Assembly (NCBI GenBank): GCA_025266875.1
Contig: JALLLT010000014.1
Coordinates: 186,001-250,000, forward strand
Direction: 5' to 3'
Length of the DNA: 64,000 nt
Source of the DNA: Fennellomyces sp. T-0311
Lineage: Eukaryota; Mucoromycota; Mucoromycetes; Mucorales; Lichtheimiaceae
Shown: piece after piece, positions 49,466 to 61,036 of the stretch
How positions within the stretch are numbered: the first letter of the stretch is position 1
Layout of the letters: each line of letters begins with the position of its first letter
Made by a program: the position numbers and the translations under genes
The notes under the pieces: model-generated
What the model was told of the DNA's origin: nothing
What the model saw: only the letters and a program-made list of their open reading frames with translations
The model's database searches: none

Positions 49466-50967
49466 GTGAGATTTTCGATGTCCGGGCGCATAATGACCGG
49501 TGTCACCAGGCTTCTCTTTCAGTGCAATGAACTGAACTCTGTTTACATGAGCTGTAAGCTTTGTTCTCGTCCACTTCATATGCAGCCAATATTAATTCTC
49601 CTTGCAGCACAATTAACAAACGAAGAACTGAAACAGAAAGAGCGTGCCGACTCATCACAGCAATCCATCGCCAACAAAGCACTCGAGCAAGAACATGGCG
49701 ATCTTGATCCATCCAAAGGGACACCGGTAAATAGATTACAGAATTATTTCCACACTTGGAGGACTCATTGCTTCACAAAGTTGCAAATTGATGGAGCCAT
49801 GTTTGACACGGACTGAGTTGCAGTCATTGCGATTTCATTCGGCAAGCTCCAAGAAAAGACATGGTTTGTTGGAGAGTACAGTGTACGTTTGGGCTAATGA
49901 TGTGATTCCACCGCGTGTGGGCAGTAACTTTCATTGAGTTGGATTTTTTTCTTGTTGAGTTGCTGGCAAGCAGTGGCTGCCGCAGGAACAAAACCCATAG
50001 AACTAACTCCAAACGTGGTAGGCCATCAAGTCGGCACTTGTTACCTGCCCAGCGTACGCATCATTGACCATTCTATAGCAGAGTGGGTACCTTGTTGACC
50101 GTTAGGCACCCGCTGGCTATTTGATTTGCTTTCTATTGACTGATCTATATCTACCAGTCGTCAACGAAGCAAAGTATGAAGGAAAGCTCACAAAGCCAAG
50201 TAGATGACTTTTAGAGATATTGCGGACAGGGTCCATGGCAAGTCGGCGGGTGTCCAAGCGGTAACACAGGTATTTAAGTGCACTATGATCGTGTGCTGAT
50301 TTATACAGTAGGTGAAAAGCAGCAGTGGCTGGGCGATGGATCTGCAAAAGCATGCGTCCAACCTTGTCACAGATGCGCGCAATCGAAGATATAAAGCGGA
50401 GAAGTAAGCATAGTCAAGTTTACCACTGGATCTCACCTCGATTTCAGTAGAATGGAGGGCCACCTCGCGCTACCGCCAAAGCAGCGACGAGCTGCCATGT
50501 ATGCCCCCATTCCCCAGCAACAAGCTCCCCCACACCCATACGCGTCATACTCCCACGCGTCAACTCCACGGTCAACATGTGCTATCAGTAAAGCGGGTTT
50601 CATGCAACCAAGTTCGCCTATCTCGCGGGGCGACGTGCGTTCAGTAATTGCCCCGTTACGAGAACGTGCCCTTAACCCGTCTGAAAGTCGTGAAGCCCGG
50701 GCCACTACCTGTCCATATCTGAACAACCCAGCCACTCTAACATAGCCAGCACCCACGTTGGATGTATCTGCAAAAATGGTGATTGATAGAACAACTAAAC
50801 GAACCCAAGAAAGTTCATTAAAACGTAACCAGCTTGAGAGTGAAGATGGTGAGTCCCATGAAAAGTCAAAGAGGACCAAAACAAGCGCTGTTCAGGACAA
50901 TGAAGAAGATGGCTTTCACGGTGCGGAAGAGGGACGGGTCGTTAGGTTAATTGGTTGGCACGCATAG
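49466..50967 (+). pseudogene. Decayed second copy of the RNase H-like gene
   Basis: Pieces match the intact gene at 12367-13904 in order. MFDTD, a TGA at 49814-49816, then VAVIAISFGK...KTWFVGEYSV corresponds to VDTDLIAIIGYSV...QGIYIGAYGIS. LDFFLVELLAS (about 49935) corresponds to VDFIGNELLAC. GWAMDLQKHASNLVTDARN (about 50330-50385) corresponds to DWVIPVQKYAGRLAQTARK, and splices with a GTAAGC donor to the frame starting at 50452 (Pro-rich tail). The tail stops at 50745 and resumes as LKRNQLESEDGESHEKSKR, matching MKRAREEEDGESSNKSQKR. Interrupted by several stops and shifts, so non-functional. Confidence 0.6.
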
Positions 50968-51729
50968 TCAAAAAGCTCTTATAGTACGTACACATTTATA
51001 TTGACACTTGCAAAGGTCAGTATACGGAGTCTGGTCATCATCTGGCGCCATCTAGTAAGGAATAAAATATAACTCTCACTGATATGCGTACCAGTCGAAA
51101 ACGGCAATGATTAATGATGATCATCGTGGTAAACGATCTACTTACGCGCGTTTTGGATCATGCGAGAAGTACAATAATTGTAATCACATTGGTTCTGACC
51201 CCAACGAACCATATGCAAAAATAAAATTACTATTTCTAACAGTGGAAGGCTATTTTTACCACGGTAATAAGACTTTGAGATGATTATTATCTTACCTGCT
51301 CTAACACCAATCTATTTTTGTAATGTAAGTTAATGAGCCATGAGAAGTTTGGTGCAGAGAGCGTTATCAAGGCTTCAATCCATTACACTATATCATGATA
51401 TTAAGCTTTAATTTGTGATGCGTGCGGAATTTCCACTATCCATATACAGGCGGGTTAACAATGGCACGATTCCAGAATAGCTTCTTTTTTTTTTCGTGAT
51501 TCCGTGGATTTACTTGACACATACTCCGTGTAGTACAGGCCTTCGAACGTACGACTCTGACGTATTCTCATTATTCGGCGAATTGCAAAAGATAACATTG
51601 CCGATATATCAATGATTGCGTTTTAGCTCATGTGAACTTCAATTGACTAGACCGATTACGTGAGCAATTGAGCATGATACAAGTAGCATAAAGCAGTAGC
51701 ATGGAGCCAGAATTATAGATTTTCGACGG
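50968..51729. other. Intergenic, no gene seen
   Basis: AT-rich spacer between the decayed RNase H-like copy and a small possible secreted-peptide frame. Confidence 0.5.
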
Positions 51730-51918
51730 TTAGGAAAATGGATACTTGCCACGCAGGAAGGCGATCGCATGGCAACCATGTGCTTTGTTTCCTTGCCGAT
51801 CATTCATAGGAATGTCAATGAAAATTGATCTTACGGTGATATTGTATGATCCAATAGCATACACAGGTAGCAATAAACAGGCAAATTGAGAGACTATCAG
51901 CCAGGAACGCGTGTCCAT
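51730..51918 (-). CDS. Possible small secreted peptide or first exon
   Basis: A 62-codon minus-strand frame begins MDTRSWLIVSQFACLLLPVYAIG, a plausible signal peptide, and continues SYNITVRSIFIDIPMNDRQG to a stop. A pyrimidine-rich TTTCAACTAG acceptor lies about 50 bases upstream. There is no family match that I recognise and no clear further exon. It could equally be chance. Confidence 0.22.
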   Translation of the reverse strand: MDTRSWLIVSQFACLLLPVYAIGSYNITVRSIFIDIPMNDRQGNKAHGCHAIAFLRGKYPFS

Positions 51919-52467
51919 ATGTCTCGGAGATTTTGTGCAGAAAGCCTGCCTAGTTGAAAAACAAGTGTTAATATGGAATTGAATAGGAGCTTTAACCTTG
52001 GCAACTGAACGGCCAAAGCAACAGCCAGTGTGCAACAGTGCCCTTCATCAACCACGTGTGGTTGCCATTAAACTTATCCAGGTTTAATGCCTAAATAGTT
52101 GGGCTCGTTATTACTGTCCCCCCAAAAGCGGGGTGGGACGCCACACATCAGTACACAACAGCAGTGTTTTCGTGGGTGGCAGGGATCGCCCAGGTTTATT
52201 TCACCGCGATGAATTAAAGTGAAACCGAAAGGGGGTCAAGATCGAAGGGTCGACAGAGAAAAAAGGATAATCTCAAACCATATAAAAAGTAAATAAGCCA
52301 AAAAGTTCGAGACTTTTTTGTTTGTTGCAAATAAATTTATACAAAATATGTGTTTGCCGTTTTCAAAAAGCGAACCGAACAAAAGGGGGCGTGTTGCACA
52401 CGGCCATCCTGGCTGTAACAATCCCTCTTGTTCTCGTCTTGCACAGCCTGTTCCATCCCGTCCCAAC
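51919..52467. other. Upstream region of the kinase gene
   Basis: No other gene seen. The frame of kinase exon 1 is open upstream to 52318, with an alternative in-frame ATG at 52348. Confidence 0.4.
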
Positions 52468-54750
52468 ATGGTCGCTGCGTTCCTCGACGAGACCGCTCCA
52501 CCGCCCACGCCTCCAAAAGACCTCGATCCGTCGCCCAAGCAACAGCAGCCGCAGCAACCACAGCAACAGCAACCCAATCGCGATCAGACCGGATCAGCAA
52601 CACTCAAGTCCATTGGCAACTATGTCCTCCAGCAGAGTCTCGGTAAAGGCAGCATGGGCAAGGTCAAATTGGGCGTGCATAATGTGACAGGTGAAAAAGT
52701 ACGCTTTGCATAACAATTCCCCCCCCCTTAAACCGTATTAAAAACTCGTCTATACTACTTTAAGGTCGCCGTCAAAATCGTCCCTCGAGCCAATTTTCAA
52801 CTGACAGCCCAGCGGATCAATGCCAATTCCAACAAAACCCCACGACAGATCGCCAAAGAGCAGGCACGCGAACACAACCGCGAGATGCGGACGATTCGAG
52901 AGGCGCACATCATGATGCTGTTGCGACACCCACACATTGTCGGATTGAAGGACATGGTCATCTCGGGCCCATATTTCTATATCTCGATGGAATACGTCAA
53001 CGGTGGACAGCTGCTACACTATATCATTAAGCGCCAGCGACTGTCGGAACGAAGAGCACGCCACTTTTCTCGACAAATCATCAGCGCACTCGATTATATG
53101 CACCGCAACTCCATCGTGCACCGCGACCTCAAAATCGAAAACATCCTGATAGATAAGGCTGGCCGCAACGTCAAGCTGATTGATTTCGGCCTGTCCAATC
53201 TGTTCGGTCCCGAAAAGCTGCTCACCACCTATTGTGGCTCTTTGTACTTTGCAGCTCCCGAGCTACTGCGAGCCAATCCATACAAGGGCCCCGAGATTGA
53301 CGTATGGAGTCTGGGTGTTGTCATCTATGTCATGGTTACTGGGGCAGTGCCTTTTGACGACAAGTCCATGCCCGGTTTGCACGAGAAAATCAAGCGTGGG
53401 CATGTTACCTACCCCCAACACATGTCAGAGGAGTGTCGTGATCTGCTCAGTCTCATCTTCGTCACCGATCCCGCCAAACGCATCGTCCTGGCTGATATCA
53501 TTCGCCACCTATGGCTGAACCCTGACACGAATACACCCCTGGTCAAGAATTTTGTGCCAACACGTAAACCCCTGGAGATGCCTTTGGATCCAGCCGTCCT
53601 GGAACAAATGACTCATGGGTTTGAATTGGGTACCGCAGACGAGATCCGTGAGAAGCTCGAGGTTATCGTCCAGTCTCCGATATACCAGGAGGCCGCCTAT
53701 TTCGTTGCCCAGCAGCAGGCGGTCATGCCCCCCAGTCCCCCGCCTATGTCGACTGAGGAGCGCTGGTCTCCACCCTACGATGATCCACAGTCCGTGCCCG
53801 ACGCATACCATCCGCTCATTTCGTTGTACCACCTGACGAAAGAACGTATGACAGAGAAGCTTCAGGATTCACCAACGACTGCTGCTGCTGTGCATCAGCA
53901 AGTTCTGTCACGCAAGGCCTCAATTGAATCCACCGCATCAATTGGCAATGGAGGTACGCATTCGGCCCGCAGCAGTCAAGGCTCGCTTCATGAAACCGAG
54001 CAGCACCAAAGTTCGCCGCTTGGACCACGCCGTACAAACGTGCCACAAGGAAATGCTCCGGTGCTTCCATCTTCATTACCTAATCGACCAGACTACCAAT
54101 TGCTTGCAGACGCAAGTGTGCCCGGATTCGCATCACAGCCTTCTGCTGCGGTTGGTTCGGGTGATTATTTATCACGCATTCAGCGCTGGTTACGCTCATC
54201 CACATCGCAGCATCACCTTGTAACTGAAGAAAACGCCAAACCTACCATCCCACCTTCTCCTCTCCAACAACAATCCGATCCAGTGCAGGACCAAGGTCTA
54301 CCTACACCACCCGATTCCACTGTCGAACAATCCCCACAACCTGCTGTTGATCCACCCCACATTAAACGATCCCTCTTCCGCAAAATCTCGCACGCTTTCC
54401 TGCGAAAACCACCAGCACCACAACCAGCGTCGGAAAGCACAGTATCAGTGGCAACTCAAGCAGCTCGTGACAAACCGCTGCCAACACTACCACCAATGGC
54501 CGCTGGCGGTCAACCTCAGCCTCAGAGTAACAACACGGACATTGCCAAACCGATTCCCGCGCTCGCGTCATCCGTCAAGTACAACAAGCACCAAGCTGCC
54601 ATGGAAACGTCTTATAATAAGCGGGGACATCACCGTTCCGTATCATCAGCATCCGCACAGCCGGCTGCAACTAGAAGTTTATCCATGAAAATCAATGCTT
54701 GGCTTAATCGGTCGTCATCAACACACAAGGCAAAAACACAGCATTTTTAA
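52468..54750 (+). CDS. KIN1/PAR-1-like serine/threonine kinase
   Basis: Exons 52468-52698 and 52765-54750 give 738 aa. The N-terminus is Pro/Gln-rich. The kinase domain spans about residues 50-330: glycine loop GKGSMGKV at 60-67, VAVK with Lys81, a long basic insert before helix C, HRDLKIEN with Asp198, DFG at 217, and activation loop LTTYCGSLYFAAPE. The CGSLYFAAPE loop, the PFDDKSMPGLHEKIKRG segment and the insert are characteristic of fungal Kin1/Kin2 kinases, which act in polarity and exocytosis. The remaining about 400 residues are disordered, and no KA1 domain, usual in the family, is seen. Instead three short basic-aromatic motifs occur (residues 545-556, 614-626, 716-727). The start could also be the ATG at 52348. 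Confidence 0.88.
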
Positions 54751-55821
54751 GAATTTATACTTTGCATTTTCTTTCCCTTTCGTTTTAATTTGCTTTTACC
54801 ATATAATTTATCTCCGTACCCATCACGTTTTCTTCAGACATTTGTAATATATAATGAACACGTTTACGTACTGCGTATCTACTTTTTACATAATACTTAC
54901 AATCTGAAAACCGGTTTATCACTCAGATGTAGGAATGACGATCATCATTTAATATGCTGTAATTCCTTCATTGCTGATGTTTTGTTTGAGTACTTCTAGC
55001 TATAAACCTATGCTACATCTGCACGTTCATTAAAAACATGTGAGCTACGTAACGTACATGAGATACGTAACATATTTGGTTTGCCACGTATGTACGTAGT
55101 TATATTGAATACTTCTTCCACTCCATCATTAACGGAGAATCATTATTTACTTATAACTGTTAGGCTGATGTACTACGTAGGATATGCGTCTAAGTGAGAT
55201 ACTCAATGCTCTTTTACTTTAATGATCTCAAAGCGAGGAGAGGTACGCAACTCCTCCTATATATAAAAACTCTTTTGACTTCCTCAATTTGTCCTCCGTA
55301 TTACTAGTACACCAGTCAAGCAACTTGTTTAAAGCTTCGATTTACCTGTATGCTACATAGTTACACTAACAAAATTGGTGCAAAGGATGGTGACAACCGC
55401 TCCCCCTACGACAGTTGTATTGCTAGTGTTCAGTACAGTCGGTAAAAAATTACAGACTTCAATGCTTTCAGGGCTCAGCTAATCTTCAGAGGGATTGAAA
55501 GGGTATCTGTGAGTAAGATGACCATAGTTCGGCAAGAGCTAATTCCGTTTTCCGTTCCCATCACCGTCTACACTTCTGCACTTACCCCTTTGGCAAATGA
55601 TATAGTGACTATGAAAGGTAATTCTATTTGTCATTGAATACGTATCCTCGAACAAGTTTTAAGGGTGCGAAACTGGGATGTGGGGTACGAACATGAGCAC
55701 TGGATCGGCTATTTTATCCAGATGGTAATTTTCCGGCAGAGCTCCTGATTGGCTATATCTGGAAGCCAAGTGCGAAACTATATAAATCCAAACGATTCAT
55801 TATTCAATAACTACAGAAACA
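54751..55821. other. Intergenic, promoter of the P450 locus
   Basis: No gene seen. Near the end there are GATTGGCT (inverted CCAAT) at about 55747 and TATATAAA at 55779-55786. Confidence 0.5.
55779..55786 (+). promoter_or_regulatory. TATA box of the P450 pseudogene
   Basis: TATATAAA, 36 bases before the ATG at 55822, with an inverted CCAAT box about 30 bases further upstream. Intact core promoter in front of a broken gene. Confidence 0.5.
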
Positions 55822-57967
55822 ATGACTGATCTCCTCTCAAAAAATAACTTGGGTTCTATCGCTTTGGCCGGAGCCAGTGCTCTTGGACTTTTGGCGCTCA
55901 CTTACAGAAGCAGTGGACGTAAAGACAATGTGCCTGTTATTCCTGGTGCACCTATCTTCGGCACCCTGTTTCAACAGATTTCGAATAAGCATCGCATGCT
56001 GGATTATATCAATGACAACTTTGAAAAATTTAATGCGATGACAATATATATGATTCAGGGGTAGATAGCAAGTGCTCTTCATTTTCTAACGTAGCCAATG
56101 CATATGTAGGTATATGCCGAGTCTAGGAATTACTCCTACCGTCGTAACCATCCATCCTGATAATGTTGAGCATATTTTGAAAGGTGAGTCTCCTTCTGGC
56201 AATATTTATAGTTCTAATCGAGTTGCTGACTTTTACCCCAGGAAACTTTTCGAACTACATTAAGGGCCCTAATTTCAAGTACTGTGGCATTCTCCCGATA
56301 GCGATTGCGAGTATTTTTCTAATCACTGTAAATTATAGCGTCGCCCTAGATGATTTGTTCGGACACGGAATCTTTAATGCGAATGGTGAGCAGTGGCGAT
56401 ACCAGCGAAAGGCTGCAAGCTTGACTTTCAACGTTGCCAATTTCCGTGATCACTTCACAGAGTAATGTTCCAGTATTCGATGCTTTCAAAGATTGTTTTT
56501 TGCTTATTATTGCAATGTGTGTAGAGTTTTTGTGAAAGAGCTTGATATCATGTCCAAACTTGTGCTTGACAAGACTGCTGCGAATGGCGAGCCAATTGAC
56601 TTCCACGATATGATTTACAAGTTTACGCTTGAATCTTTTGTCCAGTAAGGCGAAGATATTGACAAAATTTTGTGAGAATTCGTTTGATATTGACTTGATA
56701 CTGTATAGAATTGGCTTTGGGAGAAACTTGGATATCCTTTGTAGTAACGAACCCGTTCCATTCGCCGTCTCTTTCGATATCTGTCAAGAAAATTACTTTA
56801 TACGACTGGTGGACCCTTTTACAAACCTTCGAGAGTCGTTCATCAAGCCAATTTTGCATCCAACTCAGCCGACCATCAAAGACCATCTCAAGACTGTTAA
56901 TGATTTTGCATATACTTTGATCGATGAGCGAGCCGAAAAGCTCAATCAAGGCATTGAATATAAGGATTTGCTGTCTCGTTTTATGAACGCCCGCAATGAG
57001 TCAAACGAACCGTTGAACCGCAAGGAGCTACGAGATACTGTCTTGAATTTCATTATCGCTGGTCGAGATACGACCGCTCAAACCTTGTCATGGACTTTCC
57101 ATCGGTTGCTTCAGCACCCCTCTATTGAATCCAGACTCGTGGCTGAGGTGGACAAGTACATCACCGACGAGGTTGAGAAGGACGCGCCTGCACTTTATGA
57201 GGTCATCAAAGGCAATATGGTATACGCCCATGCTGTGTAAGTATATAACTCCCTTACTGTATAATAGTAATAGGTCCAATGACAACGTCGTTAGACTCTA
57301 TGAAGCTTTACGACTGGAGCCTTCTGTGCCAGTCAACTCCTAGGTTGCGCTTGAAGACGATATTTTGCCAGATGGTACGTTTGTCCGCAAAGGCGAACAA
57401 GTCATGTGGAGCTCATACTCTATGGCGAGGAGCACAAAAAACTGGGGTCCTGATGCGAAAGAATTCAGACCTGAGCGGTGGATTACCCCAGGAGGCGAAT
57501 TGCGTCATGAAAACTCATTTAAATGGCCCACATTCCATGCTGGTCCCCGTACCTGCTTAGGTAAATTCAGCAAGAAAAAGTTTGCACAACATCTTTTTGT
57601 ACGGCGTTCTGTTTTTTAACTTATGTATTGATTAGGTCAAAATTTGGCTACTTTGGAAGCGCTTGTTGCTCTTAGTCTATTGTTGAAGCGTTACAAATTC
57701 TCTCTTGTTCCTGGTCAGAATATCGCGTACAATACAGTGGCCGCTTTATATAACGATATGATGGTGCAGCCCAAACTTTATCGTTATATCAAAATATCGT
57801 TATATAAAATGGGATTTGGCAGTGATTATCGTTTTGGTGCATCGAGAATTGTATCGTTATATCGAATTATCGTTATATAAAATATCGTTATATAAAGCGG
57901 CTACTGTATGTCGCTTACACATCCAATGAAGCATGGAATGAAAGTCTTCGTTGAAAAGCGTCTTTAA
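55822..57967 (+). pseudogene. Cytochrome P450 (CYP52/86-like) with nonsense codon and MITE insertion
   Basis: Eight exons can be followed: 55822-56060, 56110-56183, 56242-56278, 56339-56461, 56525-56644, 56709-57236, 57295-57560 and from 57636. Landmarks are an N-terminal membrane segment (SIALAGASALGLLALTY), the C-helix WRYQRKAAS, the I-helix AGRDTTAQ, the K-helix YEALRLEPS, and the heme loop FHAGPRTCLGQ with its Cys at an exon end. AGRDTT and LPDGTFVRKGEQV resemble CYP52/CYP86-clan fatty-acid hydroxylases. Two lesions are seen. A TAG at 57341-57343 falls between PVNS and VALEDD, where Arg is normal. A 172-bp MITE at 57735-57906 cuts the last exon; beyond it the genuine C-terminus resumes (SLTHPMKHGMKVFVEKRL) and ends with TAA at 57965-57967. 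Confidence 0.85.
57735..57906. mobile_element. 172-bp MITE, Tc1/mariner-pogo type
   Basis: Left end CAGTGGCCGCTTTATATAAC and right end (reverse complement) CAGTAGCCGCTTTATATAAC are inverted repeats of 25 bases with one mismatch, continuing GATAT on both sides. TA flanks the element on both sides (57733-57734 and 57907-57908), the target duplication of Tc1/mariner/pogo elements, and the CAGT ends fit the pogo group. Internally, ATCGTTATATAAA-like motifs recur as subterminal repeats. It has no coding capacity. It lies inside the last exon of the P450, so its insertion point is precisely known. Confidence 0.85.
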
Positions 57968-58193
57968 ATTCTGTACAATTAGCCCTTAGTTGCCGTTTAA
58001 AAGTACATAATTATTCAAATATTGAATCCTTACAGTTGCTGTTATATCGGTCATGGTGGAGTATACAAGTTTATTGGCTCAGCCATAAACTGCCTTTCCT
58101 TGATGAATTGGTATGCTTTGTTCGTGGAAAAATCTAAGCACATACAGTGATGGCAACCAGTTGTAAAACCAGCGGTTGAAGAAAAAAATATAG

Positions 58194-60275
58194 TTACAAC
58201 GTATTTACTATCACATTTCTAACTTTTCGCTTTGCGTACTGGATAGCACTTTCAGTAATCAAGCTACACGTATCAAGAGTCAAGCTAGAGAGCAAGGGTA
58301 TTTGGTCAACCATTGTGATGATTCCTTGATTAGTCATGTATGACAGGCCATCCATATGTATGCATCTCAGACTTTTCACGTCACTAAGAGTAGTAATGCG
58401 GTCATCCGTGATAATATCCAGTTCACCGAGACTAATATATGTTGTACTCTTCCCCGACAGTGACCGAAAAAAACTGTCGATGCCGTTTGCTGAAACGTTC
58501 CGCAGCCCAATCAGCACAATGTTTTTCAACGAATGGATCTGTGACAGAGCAACTAGCACATCATCAGTAACAGAAGCGCAATGCCTTAGTCTTATAGACG
58601 TAAAAGCCCGGGTAGATTGATTATCCATTGCATAGGTTTCGAATAGCTCTACTAATTTCGCTGGTGCAGCTGCATTCCATATATTTGAGAGCGACAAAGA
58701 GGCGAGACGGGGTATGCCGAGCAGAATATTGACCAATTCGGGCACATCATACGACACCGACACCGACAGATGAGACAGAGTGACAGAAGAGGATATGGAG
58801 CTCAGAAGGAGTGGCTGGATAACCGTAGCATCGTATGACAAGAATACAAGCTTCTCTATCTTTTCCAATCTCAGATCGGCATATGTCGCAAGTAGATCGT
58901 TGCATTCACGAGCGGATGTATTCGTATATATTTCTTTGAGTGTCGCCATATTCCTCCGTATCAGTGATAAGATAGCTATTACTGATTGTCGGTCGCCACG
59001 ATTCATGGTGAAAAACTTCTCCAGACCGGAATAGCCCGGCCCGATATCTGATTGATCTAGGCCCGGTGTTGACATCGTAAAGGTGTTATAACCAAGTATG
59101 GTCAGATTCGGGCAATTATTGGCGTCGATAGCATCCAGTACGTTGGCGTCGCATCCATCAATAACTAGGCGTCGTATTTTGGAGCAGTGTTGCAGAAGCG
59201 GGACAAGAGCGTCTTGCGTAATTGTTTCTGCATGCAGCTGTACATCAACCAAGGCATCGTGCGGAATCGGGAGCGGGAAATTCCCCATGCTGTCGGACAA
59301 CTTACGTATTGCCCTGTACACCAAGCATTTCAAACTCGAAAGTCCAAATAGAATATCAGATATAGTGATCGTAGCCTGATCCATACTGTGACTAAGCACA
59401 ACCTTTGTCAAGGTTGAACCCAGTCGATAGAGAGAATGCCTCACTGGGGTAATAGTATCCATTGTTATATGCTTCATGGCGCTTTCTATAATCAACAAGT
59501 TAGCACAAATCATCAAGAGAATTCACATGTACTTACCTCTAAGATCGAGGGACTGGATCTTGCTGAATTTTCTATTCCTCATCCCGAACAAGTACCTTTG
59601 CCAAACATAATCGCTACTGGTATTCACTGTCAGATGCTCGACATGGGGTGCAATAAAGGGTAGCAGGTTTGAGAGTGGATCATCGCCGGTGCCATCATCA
59701 CCTGTTAAAGCAACCCATGCTTTTGAGCATCTGAGCACATTCCTGCGCCATACAGTGGAAACGTCGACACAAGCTGACTTGTGTTCCTGCGACAACAGCG
59801 CGATAATATCGTCGACAATTTCAAGCGGGAGCTTAGCCAAAAAGTCAACACGGGTCTCGTTTTGTTTTGTTGCGGCCTCTTTCCCTTCTATCATCAAAGT
59901 GTACTGGGAATTATCTGTTGAAACGCATCGGAGACCCGTCTCAAACGTATCAATAGCACGTGATTGTTTGCCCTGCATCCGATATAGGTTGCCTAGTTGA
60001 AGATAGCCCATTGCTATGGTCGGTTGGTAGTTTATCACGCGTTGCGCATCGTCAATAGCCTCGTCGAATTTCCCTTGCATACCACGGGCGTACGCGCGGT
60101 GGTTGAGTACAGTTGCCAAGACCAACTGCTGAATCTGGCAAATGGTGGCCGATGCAAGGTCGACTGCTTGTCCATAGCTGCATTGATCAATTGCGATTCT
60201 GACTTTGCTGAAGGTGTTTTTGACTGAATCAAAATCGAGATGGTATTCTGGAAATGGGGTTCCTGCTCTGGTCAT
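58194..60275 (-). CDS. Divergent TPR/F-box/LRR protein, opposite strand
   Basis: Exons 60275-59537 and 59485-58194 on the minus strand give 676 aa. The intron lies at the same place as in the plus-strand array, directly after the SLDLRG motif, in phase 1. TPRs are clear (ATVLNHRAYARGMQGKFDEA, then MGYLQLGNLYRMQGKQSRA), the F-box reads RVDFLAKLPLEIVDDII, and the second exon is LRR. Sequence is much more distant from the array copies than they are from each other, yet gene structure is the same, so it is an older paralogue and could represent the founder type. Inferred SCF substrate receptor of Dia2/Pof3 architecture. Confidence 0.85.
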
Positions 60276-61036
60276 TGTTCAAGCAGAAACAAAATAAGAA
60301 ACGCTGTGCGGTGTTTCACTGAAGCTAACTTTGATCAGGGTCTAAACGGAATCAAGGCACGGTCAAAAGATTTGCCTCTGCAACCCAGGCAACTGTGCGA
60401 AGTTGATCATTAGCAGAAAGAGGACACCAGGCTACGTCATGCGGATCTGTCGATTAACCAAGCCAAAAGCATCAAATAGCAAGCACAACAATGCATCACT
60501 ATTTCTACTAAAACTCAACAGGTTTCATCAGATGGACAACCATATGGCTGTGCTTATAACCGAATGCAAATCAAACCGTACCCCATATATATTTTCCGGG
60601 CCAACTAGCAATTACGAGCAGAGATCCTTCTCAACTTGCACGCTATATATGTGTGCAAGGCCAACTTTGGGCCCCAGCGTACCATCAAGAGTGAAACCTG
60701 GTCACCCCAAACGTATAAGACGAGGCTTGAGCTAGCAATCTACTACTTACGCCGCCATCTGGACATAGCACATACGATAGATCACGATCAAAACTGGTAG
60801 ACGGGAACACGGGTATGATTCTGGTACTGCAAGTAAATGGCGATATAAACGAAACGAAGTGTACAACAAATAAAGGCACAAGAAAGTGCATTTGCCCCGG
60901 AAAATATACGGACATGATTGGTTGCAGCTTACAGGACGAACAAGTTTGCGTGTGGGCAGCAACTGGTATGGGTGGTCAGCAATAAAGCTGGCGTCCATCA
61001 ATATCATCATCGCTATACTCTTCTTTTCCAGACAAA
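60276..61036. other. Intergenic between divergent genes
   Basis: No gene seen. TTTTCCAG directly before the ATG at 61037 could be a leader-intron acceptor of the downstream gene. Confidence 0.4.

Noticed and set aside
50240..50280. tRNA-like run GGCGGGTGTCCAAGCGGTAA
   Set aside because: Resembles the D-arm/A-box of a class II tRNA, but no B-box or acceptor stem partner follows, and it lies in the RNase H-like pseudogene.
53816..54076. Minus-strand frame opposite the kinase tail
   Set aside because: Arises from the codon pattern of the Ser/Gln/Pro-rich kinase tail.
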